NCBI RefSeq assembly: GCF_016918015.1
Contig: NZ_JAERMK010000002.1
Location: forward strand, 248,001-312,000
From: Glycomyces sp. YM15
GTDB lineage: Bacteria; Actinomycetota; Actinomycetes; Mycobacteriales; Micromonosporaceae
Reading direction: 5' to 3'
DNA: 64,000 nucleotides
Positions within the stretch are counted from its first letter, which is position 1. Each line of letters opens with the position of its first letter. Positions 1 to 7,546 of the stretch are shown here, piece after piece. The notes beneath the pieces were generated by a model. It did not search any database. It had not been told where the DNA came from and saw nothing but the letters and a program-made list of their open reading frames with translations. Both the position numbers and the translations under genes were made by a program.

Positions 1-51
1 TTCAACGCCCTGCTCAAAGTCGCGGGCCAGCCGAAGCGGACCCTCGCATGA
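1..51 (+). CDS. 3' end of an upstream gene (partial)
   Basis: An open frame runs from the window edge to a TGA at 49-51 and encodes a 16-residue tail ending KRTLA. Its stop overlaps the ATG of the next gene in an ATGA arrangement, so the two are very likely translationally coupled in one operon. Too little is visible to name the product. In actinomycete sugar or inositol catabolic operons, TIM-barrel isomerase genes often follow an oxidoreductase or aldolase-like gene, but nothing in these 16 residues tests that. Confidence 0.6.
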   Translation, partial: FNALLKVAGQPKRTLA

Positions 52-860
52 GCATCATGCAGCGGTTCTCCTTCAACCACGCCACGGCCAAGTTCTGGGA
101 CCAGCGCGAAGCCGTCGAGGCCTGCGCGCGCACCGGTTCCGGGATCGGCCTATGGCGCGAACCGGTGCAGGAGATGGGCGTCGAAGCGAGCGCGAAGCTC
201 GTGAAGGACGCCGGAGTCCAGGTGACCAGCCTGTGCCGGGCCGGGTTCTTCACGGACCCGACGCAGGCCGCGATCGACGAGAACCGAAGGGCCATCGACG
301 AGGCGGCCGAGCTCGGCGCCCCGACCCTGGTGCTGGTCTCGGGAGGCATCCCGGAAGGCGGCACGATCGACAGCGCCAGAGAAGGCGTCAAAGAGGCGCT
401 GTCGGTGCTCGCCCCCTATGCGGGCGAGCGCGGCGTGACCTTGTCGATCGAGCCGCTGCACCCGATGTTCGCGAGCGACCGGTGCGTGGTCACCACCATC
501 AACGAGGCCCTCGACCTGGCCGCGCCGTTCCCGGCCGAGCAGGTCGGCGTCGTGGTCGACACGTACCACATCTGGTGGGACCCGCAGGTGTGGCAGGGCA
601 TCGCCCGCGCTGGCCGCGAAGGCCGCATCGCCTCGTTCCAGTTCGCGGACTGGGTCACCCCGCTCCCGGCGGGGGTGCTCACGGGCAGAGGCCAGCTGGG
701 CGACGGTTGTGTGGACTTCAAGCGCTATCTGGCCGAAGTGGATGCGACCGGGTTCATCGGCCCGATCGAGGTCGAGCTGTTCAACGACGCGCTTTGGGCC
801 CGCCCGGGTGCGGAGGTGTTCGAAGAGACCAGGGCCGCGTTCGCGCGGGTACTGGAATAG
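48..860 (+). CDS. sugar phosphate isomerase/epimerase family TIM-barrel protein
   Basis: This 270-residue protein belongs to the xylose isomerase-like TIM-barrel family (AP endonuclease 2 fold), a usual full length. Visible hallmarks are the acidic metal-ligand strand SIEPLHP near residue 137, VVDTYHIWWD near 170 and the C-terminal IEVELFND near 245. Such enzymes isomerise or epimerise sugars or inositol intermediates in the cytoplasm with a divalent metal; the substrate cannot be read from sequence. The start is fixed by the 4-base ATGA overlap with the upstream gene. A strong hairpin follows 70 bases after the stop, so this is the last gene of its operon. Confidence 0.85.
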   Translation: MSIMQRFSFNHATAKFWDQREAVEACARTGSGIGLWREPVQEMGVEASAKLVKDAGVQVTSLCRAGFFTDPTQAAIDENRRAIDEAAELGAPTLVLVSGGIPEGGTIDSAREGVKEALSVLAPYAGERGVTLSIEPLHPMFASDRCVVTTINEALDLAAPFPAEQVGVVVDTYHIWWDPQVWQGIARAGREGRIASFQFADWVTPLPAGVLTGRGQLGDGCVDFKRYLAEVDATGFIGPIEVELFNDALWARPGAEVFEETRAAFARVLE

Positions 861-931
861 GAGCATTGCGGGCGCGGATCCGGTAGCGGTTGGGCAATGC
901 CGGAGCGCCCGCGGATGAGCCCCCTGGAATG

Positions 932-982
932 CCGCGGGGGCGGGGACGGCAGGGGTCAAGAACTCCGTCCCCGCCCCCGCGG
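932..982 (+). terminator. strong intrinsic terminator hairpin
   Basis: A perfect 18-bp inverted repeat (CCGCGGGGGCGGGGACGG at 932-949 and its complement at 965-982) encloses a 15-base loop. A T-containing stretch follows. It lies downstream of the isomerase gene and probably ends that operon. Confidence 0.8.
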
Positions 983-984
983 TC

Positions 985-1115
985 GTGTTTCGACTTGTTG
1001 CCGTTGTAGCGATCGGGCTTCAAGCGGGCGGCGACGACGAGGTAGCGGGTTGGCGGGCGCCTCCATTCGGCTGCGGGGTCCGGTGGGTACGGGTTCAAGC
1101 GCGCGGCGACAAAAG
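985..1115 (-). repeat. two degenerate repeat units, inverted relative to the array at 3.1-3.6 kb
   Basis: Read on the minus strand, two units carry the core GTCGCCGC-N-CGCTTGAA, with core starts near 1021 and 1096, a period of about 75 bases. The same core recurs at least seven times on the plus strand after the HNH gene, so the HNH gene is bracketed by repeats facing opposite ways. The rest of 861-1360 holds only the terminator at 932 and the HNH ribosome binding site; no gene is seen there. Confidence 0.6.
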
Positions 1116-1360
1116 GGTCTCATGGTGGTGGGGTGTGCGGTGCGGCTGCCCGGCAGCGCCGGGGCCGGGGCGGCGGAGGCCCATTTGGCCCCTGGTTTGC
1201 TTTGCGCCCCAGGCGGAGTGGCGGAGTGTCGTGAGTGTCCCTCATGGAATGTTCACCCGGTTGGGTGATGACACCGGCACAGCATTCTGTCATCATTGAA
1301 CTACGAACAAGGAACCGAAAACAGGCAGGACATTCGAGAATCGGTGAGGAGGCGAGACCC

Positions 1361-3157
1361 ATGGCCGCATGCAACACCCACACCAGCCCGGTAGCTCCGG
1401 TCCTTCCCGTCGCCTCGCTCCTCTCCGCTTCCCCTGACCGCCGCTCCCAGGCTGCGGCGATCCGCTCGACTCTCAATGAGGCCGCGTCCCTCATCAACGC
1501 CCAGCACGCGGCGGTCCTCGCCTCGGTCATCGCGATGAAGGAGGCGAACCTGCACCGCTCCGAGTTCGGGTTCTCCGCCCTCCGCGACCTGCTCCTGTCG
1601 CAGTTCGACTTCACCTTCAACACCGCCAGCGCCATCGCCGCCATCGCGCGGTTGTCGGGGAAGTTCCGTCTTCTTGCTTCGGCGGCGGTGTCGGGGCAGG
1701 CCCGGATTGACCAGGTCGCTTACGCCGTCCGCCAGCTCGACCAGACCCCGGCCATGCGCCTGTTCGCCCGCACTCCTTTCACGGCCCCGGTCCCCTCCCC
1801 CTTCGACCCGGCGGTGGAGTGTGCGACGCCGGAGGCGATGGTGGTCGAGTACTGCGCTCATGCTTCCTTCAAGGACCTGCGTCGTCACCTTGAGGGGCTG
1901 TGGGCCGCGATCGCCGGAGAGACCGAGCTGCTTGATGGGCTCGGCGAGCAGTCGATGCAGCGCCTGGAGTTGATCGAGTGCGGTAACGGCATGTGGGCGC
2001 TGGAAGGGCACCTCTCGAATGCGACCGGGCGGCTGCTCGACAAGTACCTGCAGACCGCCTGCCCACCACCCCGCCAAGACGAGGGCGACCCTGAGGACGG
2101 CGGTCTGCTGCCGCCGCAGGCCAACCGCCACGCCGAGGCCCTCCACCAGCTCCTGGCCGGGTACGGGTCCTCCCCGCAGGCCGCGACCCGGCACGGGCAC
2201 ACCGCGACCCTGGATCTGACCGTCGACATCGAGACGTTGCAGGGCAAGGACACCGGGCGCCTCCCCCTCCTGGAAGGCCGACCGATCTCCCTCGCCCGTG
2301 CCCGGCTCCTGGCCTGTGAAGGCCTCATCATCCCCTCGGTGTTCAACTACGCCAAGGGTGAAGCGGTCGAACTCGGTCGGGCGCTGCGCCTGCCCAACGC
2401 CGCCCTGCGGCGCAAGCTGGAGCTCGAGCAGCCGGAAGGGTGCGCTTGGCACGGTTGTGACCGGCCCATCGCCTGGACCGAGGCGCACCACATCACCCAC
2501 TGGGCCGACGGCGGCCCCACGGTCGCGGAGAATCTGATCCTGCTGTGCCGCTTCCATCACGGCCGCATCCACACCACCGGGTGGAGCGTGGAGAAGACCG
2601 GCCCCGGCCAGGCGATCATCACCCACCACGACGGCCACGCAGCAGCGGCCGGGACCGGTCAGAGCGGCCCCGCCGATGCCTCGGCCGGGTGCGGGTGCGC
2701 GGACTGGCGCACCGATGCCGACATGGACGCCGAGCATGCAGGCTCGGACTGGGATGTGTTCCCCACCGGGCTCTACCGGACCGAATGGTCCGAGACGTTG
2801 AAGCCCGACCTCGACGGGATCGCTGAGATGATCGACCGGGACCGGGCGGTCAAAGCCATGCGAGACTCGAAAGCGCAATGCCGAGCGAAGTTCAGCATCA
2901 GCCAACCCCCGGGGGCCGAGGAAGCAGTCCAGGCACCCGCACCACCGACAGCGACAGCGACGGCTGCAAGGTCGGCGACCGACGACTACGGCGACCCGCC
3001 GTTCTTAGGCTGCCCCAGCAGGCGACTGCTGGGGGAAGCGCCGCACACACCACGCAGCGCCACCCGAACCCCAAGCGAGGGTTCGGGCCCTCGGCATGCC
3101 CACACCAGGAAACCCACCCCACCCCAGCCACACACCCCACCATCGCCGCCGGACTGA
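1361..3157 (+). CDS. HNH endonuclease with DUF222 domain (13E12 repeat family)
   Basis: The 598-residue product has an N-terminal DUF222 region (about residues 40-330) and a C-terminal HNH nuclease motif: CAWHGCDRP, then WTEAHHITHWADGG, ENLILLCRFHH and GRIHTTGW. Two Cys pairs and the His residues of the HNH fold are intact. I chose the ATG at 1361 because GTGAGGAGG sits about 10 bases upstream; the frame is open further 5' to 1235 without a good site. A Pro/Thr-rich tail of about 100 residues ends the protein. The family is abundant and multicopy in actinobacteria and is often linked to dispersed repeats (REP13E12 in Mycobacterium). Its role is unproven. The flanking repeat arrays here suggest a mobile or repeat-associated nuclease. 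Confidence 0.85.
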   Translation: MAACNTHTSPVAPVLPVASLLSASPDRRSQAAAIRSTLNEAASLINAQHAAVLASVIAMKEANLHRSEFGFSALRDLLLSQFDFTFNTASAIAAIARLSGKFRLLASAAVSGQARIDQVAYAVRQLDQTPAMRLFARTPFTAPVPSPFDPAVECATPEAMVVEYCAHASFKDLRRHLEGLWAAIAGETELLDGLGEQSMQRLELIECGNGMWALEGHLSNATGRLLDKYLQTACPPPRQDEGDPEDGGLLPPQANRHAEALHQLLAGYGSSPQAATRHGHTATLDLTVDIETLQGKDTGRLPLLEGRPISLARARLLACEGLIIPSVFNYAKGEAVELGRALRLPNAALRRKLELEQPEGCAWHGCDRPIAWTEAHHITHWADGGPTVAENLILLCRFHHGRIHTTGWSVEKTGPGQAIITHHDGHAAAAGTGQSGPADASAGCGCADWRTDADMDAEHAGSDWDVFPTGLYRTEWSETLKPDLDGIAEMIDRDRAVKAMRDSKAQCRAKFSISQPPGAEEAVQAPAPPTATATAARSATDDYGDPPFLGCPSRRLLGEAPHTPRSATRTPSEGSGPRHAHTRKPTPPQPHTPPSPPD

Positions 3158-3640
3158 ACCCCGACCCGACCAGGCCAGAGAACCGGAGACGAACCCGAAC
3201 CCCCATCCACCCCGTCGCCGCCAGCCTGAACCCCGAGCCCGATCCGGCCGGGGGGCCGGAAAAGGACCCGGCCCCGCCCCCACCTTGTCGTCGCTGCCCG
3301 CCTGAACCCCGAGCCCGATCAGGCCGGGAAGCCGGAGGCAGACCCGGCCCCTCCCTCACCTCTTCATCGCTGCATGTCTGAGCCTCAGCTCGAATGGACC
3401 GAGAGGCCGGAGACGAACCTGGATTCCTCCATCCCTCGATCCCTCTTCGGCCTTGTTGTCGCCGCCTGCTTGAACCAGCACCAGATCGGACCGGGAGGTC
3501 GAAGAGCGACCCGAGCGCCGCTCCACCTCTTTGTCGCTGCCCGACTGAACCTGAGCAGGCCCGGACTCGAGTGTCGAAGAGCAGCCCGACCCGCTCCTCC
3601 TTGTTGCCGGAATTGCCCTGAGCCGGGTGTGGTGCTCGAA
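3140..3640 (+). repeat. array of about seven degenerate repeats, period 70 to 92 bases
   Basis: Units share a core of the form GTCGCCGCC-N2-CTGAACCC, with starts near 3142, 3214, 3290, 3366, 3458, 3533 and 3603. Between cores are partly conserved spacers with GACC-GGCCGG-AGGCCGGA-type sequence. Similarity to the consensus falls with distance from the HNH gene. The array fills most of the 630 bases between the HNH gene and the GNAT gene, and I see no gene in it. Two inverted copies lie on the other side of the HNH gene at 985-1115. Confidence 0.65.
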
Positions 3641-3786
3641 ACGCTGTACCGAAACTCGTTGCCGTGGAGGAGTGGAGTTCGTTTTCAGTCGCTGACCGGC
3701 GGGTTGGAAATCAGCCAACGGGTCGGCCCTGTGAAGCGGCCCGCAACGTGGCTGAGAATGTAAGGCCCGGTCACTAGGTTGAGGTA

Positions 3787-4245
3787 ATGAACGATGCTCC
3801 GCGACTCGAGACCATCACGCCCGCCAATGTTGGCCTCGCCTGCCGAATCCAGGTCGGGCCAGAGCAGGAAGCGTTCGTAGCGCCGGTTGCGGTTTCGCTG
3901 GCCGAGGCGTACGCGTCCTTCGAGACTGCGTGGCCGCGTCTGGTGTACCTCGGTGATGAACCGGCGGCGTTCGTGATGGGTGGATTCGATCCAGATGCAG
4001 AGATCGAGTTCTTCCGCTGCGGCATATGGCGGCTCAATGTCAGCGCGCGGCATCAACGCGCCGGTCTGGGTCGCTTCGCGGTCGAGGCGGTACTCGGGGA
4101 GGCGCGCCGACGCGGCTCGAAACGGGCAACTGTGCTGTGGAAACCCGGCGCGGCAGGCCCTGAGGGCTTCTACCGGAGAATGGGGTTCGAGCCTACGGGT
4201 CAGGAGTTCGCCGGGCAGGTCGTCGGGGCGATCAACCTGTGCTGA
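3787..4245 (+). CDS. GNAT family N-acetyltransferase
   Basis: This 152-residue single-domain protein fits the GNAT fold. IWRLNVSARHQRAGLGRFAV (about residues 80-100) is the acetyl-CoA binding motif A (RxxGxG/A) with its preceding strand, and GPEGFYRRMGFEPTG is motif B. The EIEFFRCGIWRL strand and overall length resemble SpeG/BltD-like polyamine or small-amine acetyltransferases, but the substrate is not determined. GGTTGAGGT immediately precedes the ATG at unusually short spacing. It is monocistronic, with a hairpin following at 4311. Confidence 0.85.
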   Translation: MNDAPRLETITPANVGLACRIQVGPEQEAFVAPVAVSLAEAYASFETAWPRLVYLGDEPAAFVMGGFDPDAEIEFFRCGIWRLNVSARHQRAGLGRFAVEAVLGEARRRGSKRATVLWKPGAAGPEGFYRRMGFEPTGQEFAGQVVGAINLC

Positions 4246-4310
4246 ACCTGCCGATCCCGCAGGAGCAGCATGGGCTCGAGTGCGCCGATTCCTCCCCGTG
4301 CAGGGCATAA

Positions 4311-4346
4311 CGAAGGGGCCCAAGGCGGAAAGCCTTGGGCCCTTCG
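4311..4346. terminator. intrinsic terminator, GGGCCCAAGGC type
   Basis: CGAAGGGGCCCAAGGC at 4311-4326 pairs with GCCTTGGGCCCTTCG at 4332-4346 with one bulged G. Nearly the same stem recurs at 9196-9223, so this is a standard terminator of the genome. The following 4347-4631 shows no convincing gene on either strand. Confidence 0.75.
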
Positions 4347-4631
4347 AAGCATGGTTCTGGGAGACGGGTCAGCCTAGACGATCGCCGTGCGTCCGCTTGT
4401 GGGCAGCCAGTGGACGCCGACGGTGCGAGTGCGGCGCATCGATACCGCCGTGGAGCGCTCACGGGCATCCACTGGAGCCGCGCCTCGCGGAGGGCACGGC
4501 GGTTCTGGGCGTGTTCGCTCGGCGATGCGGACGCGATGATGCGCATCAGCGGGATCGCGCCTCGATGATCGAAGTCAGGCACCGGAACGCCTCGGAACCA
4601 GCTGGGCCGGTGCCGGTCAGTCGACTTGGGG

Positions 4632-4976
4632 TCAGTGGCCTTGGGACACGCAGAACTCGTTGCCGTCGGGGTCCTTGAGGACGGTCCAGGAGAACACGCC
4701 GCCGGGGGCCTCGTGGTGGGAGACCTGGGTGGCGCCGGAGGCGATGAGGCGTGCGACCTCCTGTTCGGCGTCGCTGGTGACGAGGTCGAGGTGGATGCGG
4801 CCCGGCTGCGTGCCTTCGACGTACTGGAAGGCGAGACCGGTGCCGTCGCCGAGGCCGACCATGACGTACTCGCCCCAGTCGGCGGTGATCTCACCGCCGA
4901 GCGCGGCGAGCCACCACTGCGCGAGCTCCTTGGGCCGGTCCGTGTTGACGGTGACGTTCGCGATCTTCAAATCCAT
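4632..4976 (-). CDS. VOC family protein (glyoxalase-like)
   Basis: This small single-module vicinal-oxygen-chelate protein has about 114 residues from the chosen start. It begins KIANVTVNTDRP and ends with the typical SWTVLKDPDGNEFCVSQ strand; an internal RIHLDLVTSD strand carries the metal-ligand-like His. VOC proteins act as glyoxalases, dioxygenases or drug-binding proteins, and none can be chosen here. The ATG at 4976 is preferred. A TATCTT box lies 7 bases upstream and there is no ribosome binding site, consistent with leaderless transcription. An alternative ATG lies at 5006. Confidence 0.8.
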   Translation of the reverse strand: MDLKIANVTVNTDRPKELAQWWLAALGGEITADWGEYVMVGLGDGTGLAFQYVEGTQPGRIHLDLVTSDAEQEVARLIASGATQVSHHEAPGGVFSWTVLKDPDGNEFCVSQGH

Positions 4977-5025
4977 GCGGGCGAAGATAACCGGAGGGTC
5001 CGACATCCGGTCGTCCGCTGTGCCG

Positions 5026-5787
5026 TCACCTGAAATGGTCGCGGCCGTTCAGGGGGCGGTCGCGGTCCTTGTCGGTGGCGTCGCGGTGGCCGGTGTAGGT
5101 CGCGAAGACGACGAGGTTCTCCGTGTAGTCACCGGATTCTCGGTCGAAGGCGCCGCCGCAGGTGATGAGGCGCAGGGCCGGTTCGGGCTCGATGCCGAAG
5201 ACCGCTTCGTAGGGGAGGCGCTGCTTGGCGTACGACTCGATCGCGGTCACCTCGTAGGTGACGACGACGCCGTCCTCGCGGGTGACCTCGATGCGGTCGC
5301 CTTCGTCGAGTTCCTTGAGCGGGTAGAACACCGCGGGCCCCGAGCGATCGGTGTCGACGTGGCCCATCAGCACCGTGGTACCGAACTCGCCCGGCGTGGG
5401 CCCCGCCTCGAACCAGCCGGCCTCGTGGGGCCGCCACATCTTCGGGACCTCGAAGTTCCCCTCGTAGTCGAGGCCGAGCGCGGTGAGCGGGGCGTGCACG
5501 CTGATCGCGCCGATGTCGACGCGGGTCGGCTCGGAGCGCTCGAGCCAGGTCCCGCCCGCCGGGTCGGCGACGGCGAACGGGTCGTCGTGGAACGGGTTCC
5601 CGAAGTGCGGCATCTGGATTGACGGCACCGCCAGGACGCCGCCGAGCATGAGCCCGAGGCCCCCGGCGAGCACGAACGAGAGGACGACAGCGGCCACCGG
5701 CCGGAACGCGGGTTCCGGCCGGTGAGCGGGTCTCTCAGTTCGTTCGTCGGGCGACGCCTCGCCCGTCGTCTCAGGCGGCGGTGACAT
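5026..5787 (-). CDS. class F sortase
   Basis: The 253-residue protein has a short cytoplasmic N-terminus, one membrane helix (about residues 30-55, [20 protein letters not shown]) and an extracellular sortase domain. The catalytic His is in VLMGHVDTD (about residue 143) and the nucleophile Cys is in [17 protein letters not shown] (about residue 211), followed by the class F hallmark ENLVVFATY. It would act as a cell-wall transpeptidase on the outer face of the membrane. Its start overlaps the end of the upstream surface-protein gene by 17 bases, so the two are cotranscribed and form a likely enzyme-substrate pair. Confidence 0.88.
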   Translation of the reverse strand: MSPPPETTGEASPDERTERPAHRPEPAFRPVAAVVLSFVLAGGLGLMLGGVLAVPSIQMPHFGNPFHDDPFAVADPAGGTWLERSEPTRVDIGAISVHAPLTALGLDYEGNFEVPKMWRPHEAGWFEAGPTPGEFGTTVLMGHVDTDRSGPAVFYPLKELDEGDRIEVTREDGVVVTYEVTAIESYAKQRLPYEAVFGIEPEPALRLITCGGAFDRESGDYTENLVVFATYTGHRDATDKDRDRPLNGRDHFR

Positions 5788-6247
5788 TGCCGCGGCGCTT
5801 GAGCAGCCAGAGCCCCGCGGCGGCCACGAGCACCGCGGCGGCGCCCGTCCACAGGACCGCGGTGGCCGCGTCCGAGGCCGTCGAGCCGCCGCCGGTCGCG
5901 GCGCCCGTCCCCGAAGTGACCGTGAACTTCGTCGAAGCGATGTCGGAACCGCAGGTCACCGTCACCGTGTACACGCCGGGCTTCATCTTGTCCGTGACGG
6001 TGAAGCTGCCTTGCGCGTTGTTGTCGTTCTTCGGCAGCTTGAAGCTCGTGTCGGTGTTCTCGACATCGCCGGTGGCGTCCTGGTCGCAGTTCGCCGCGAG
6101 CACGTCCACCCGGGTGCCCGTGGCGCCCGCGGTCGGCGAGAGCGTGACGGTGATGGCCGCGTTCGCCGGAGCGGCGGTGTTCAGCACGAGCGCGGCACTG
6201 AGGCTCAGCGCGGCGAGCATCCCTCGGATGGGCTGCGTCAATCGCAT
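5771..6247 (-). CDS. secreted surface protein with C-terminal membrane anchor, candidate sortase F partner
   Basis: The product is 158 residues from the ATG at 6247, which has GGGGAGGAA 8 bases upstream. A signal peptide (about residues 1-30, ending ANAAITV) is followed by a small beta-rich Ig-like domain with two Cys residues (ANCDQDATG and VTVTCGSD) and a Gly/Ser/Thr linker. The C-terminus is a hydrophobic helix plus a basic tail, [14 protein letters not shown]. That layout is the cell-wall sorting signal pattern, yet no LPxTG pentapeptide is visible before the helix. It overlaps the sortase gene downstream. Function beyond a wall- or membrane-anchored protein is unknown. Confidence 0.75.
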   Translation of the reverse strand: MRLTQPIRGMLAALSLSAALVLNTAAPANAAITVTLSPTAGATGTRVDVLAANCDQDATGDVENTDTSFKLPKNDNNAQGSFTVTDKMKPGVYTVTVTCGSDIASTKFTVTSGTGAATGGGSTASDAATAVLWTGAAAVLVAAAGLWLLKRRGNVTAA

Positions 6248-6402
6248 GGGCACGGTTCCTCCCCGAACGGCGCCGGGCCATGCCCGGCACGTGACGTGTC
6301 GATGGCTCACGGTATCGGCTCTTGTGGACGCGTCAGGCGGCTTCAGGGGAAAACCGGTCCCCGACGCCACGCCTGGCGAGTCGGGAATCGGACAACCTGA
6401 TC

Positions 6403-6486
6403 CGCGAAGCGGACGAGTAGCGCAGCCGCGAAGCGGACCGGTAGCGCAGCCGCGAAGCGGACGGACATTTCAGCCGCGAAGCGCGG
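6403..6486 (+). repeat. 3.5 tandem copies of a 24-base repeat
   Basis: Units begin CGCGAAGCGGAC at 6403, 6427, 6451 and 6475 (partial). The first two are nearly identical and end TAGCGCAGC; the third has a diverged end. They sit 45 bases upstream of nuoI in the divergent spacer between the surface-protein gene and nuoI. With no unique spacers they are not a CRISPR array. Confidence 0.8.
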
Positions 6487-6530
6487 CCTCGGGTCTGGAA
6501 AAGATCGGTGTCATCTGCGACGATGAGGGC

Positions 6531-7007
6531 ATGAGGCTTCCCGGGAGCGGTCTGGTCAGCGGTCTCGCCGCGACCGCGCGTACCGCCGCGCGCCGCGCCG
6601 TCACCAGCCAGTACCCCGAGAACGAACCCGAACTGCCCGAACGCACCCGCGGCGTGATCGCCCTGCACGAACCGAGCTGCACCTCGTGCATGCTGTGCGC
6701 CCGCGAATGCCCCGACTGGTGCATCTACATCGACTCCCACAAGGAGACCGTCGAGATCGAAGGCGCGGCCCGCCCGCGCCAGGTGAACGTCCTCGACCGC
6801 TTCGACATCGACTTCTCCCTGTGCATGTACTGCGGGATCTGTGTCGACGTCTGCCCGTTCGACGCCCTGTTCTGGGCCCCCGACTTCGCCTACGCCGAAG
6901 GCGACATCCGCGACCTGCTCCACGACAAGGAGCATCTGGGGGAGTGGATCGCGACGGTGCCGGAATCCGCCAAGACCGAGGCCGTGAAGGCGGAGGCCGC
7001 CGAGTGA
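6531..7007 (+). CDS. nuoI: NADH-quinone oxidoreductase subunit I-like ferredoxin protein
   Basis: The 158-residue protein carries two complete 4Fe-4S binding motifs, [15 protein letters not shown] (about residues 49-63) and [16 protein letters not shown] (about 97-112), with the spacing of complex I subunit NuoI. In complex I this subunit carries clusters N6a and N6b in the peripheral arm. The ATG at 6531 is taken because the family begins shortly before the first Cys motif; the frame is open far upstream through the repeat region. The stop overlaps the GTG of nuoJ by 4 bases. No other nuo genes occur within the window, so this is an orphan or secondary pair. Confidence 0.85.
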   Translation: MRLPGSGLVSGLAATARTAARRAVTSQYPENEPELPERTRGVIALHEPSCTSCMLCARECPDWCIYIDSHKETVEIEGAARPRQVNVLDRFDIDFSLCMYCGICVDVCPFDALFWAPDFAYAEGDIRDLLHDKEHLGEWIATVPESAKTEAVKAEAAE

Positions 7008-7525
7008 CGCTCGCCGACGTGCTGCTCCTGGCCTTCGGGCTGCTCGCGCTCGGAGCGGCCCTCGCCGTCGTGACCACGAAGCGGATCGTGCGGGCCGGGC
7101 TGTGGCTCGCGGTCGCGTTCGCCGGGATCGCCGGGGCCGCGCTCGTGCTCACCGCCGAATTCCTCGCGTGGGTGCTCGTGCTCGTCTACGTGGGCGCGAT
7201 CGTGGTGCTGCTCCTGTTCGCGACCATGCTCACCAGGGCCCCGACCGACCCGTCCGACGACCTCGACCGGGCGAGACTGCCCGGGGCGCTCATCGCGGGC
7301 GGCGTGGGCCTCGGCCTCGCGGCGGTCGTGACCGGCGCGTTCGGCTGGACCAAGGCCGGTCTCGACGACCGCGAGAGCGGCGGGGCGGCCGTGATGGGCG
7401 AGGCGGTCTTCGCCGACTGGGTGCTGCCGTTCGAGGTGCTGTCGCTGCTGCTGCTCGCCGCTTTGGTCGGAGCCGTGGTCGTCTCCACGCGTGAGAGCAA
7501 CAATCACGTAACGAAGGATTACTAG
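7004..7525 (+). CDS. nuoJ: NADH-quinone oxidoreductase subunit J-like membrane protein
   Basis: This 173-residue protein, starting with GTG at 7004 (GTGA overlap with nuoI), has five predicted membrane helices. They include the NuoJ core [17 protein letters not shown] near residues 63-80, the region of the conserved third helix in complex I. Its C-terminus is short and polar. NuoJ belongs to the membrane arm. Neighbouring nuoK to nuoN are absent: the next gene encodes a DUF885 protein. A functional complex would need subunits encoded elsewhere. Confidence 0.85.
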   Translation: MTLADVLLLAFGLLALGAALAVVTTKRIVRAGLWLAVAFAGIAGAALVLTAEFLAWVLVLVYVGAIVVLLLFATMLTRAPTDPSDDLDRARLPGALIAGGVGLGLAAVVTGAFGWTKAGLDDRESGGAAVMGEAVFADWVLPFEVLSLLLLAALVGAVVVSTRESNNHVTKDY

Positions 7526-7546
7526 CCGCGCGGTAAGCTGTCGCCC

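Noticed and set aside
6403-6486. Tandem 24-base repeats considered as a CRISPR array
   Set aside because: Repeats are directly adjacent with no unique spacers and there are no cas genes.
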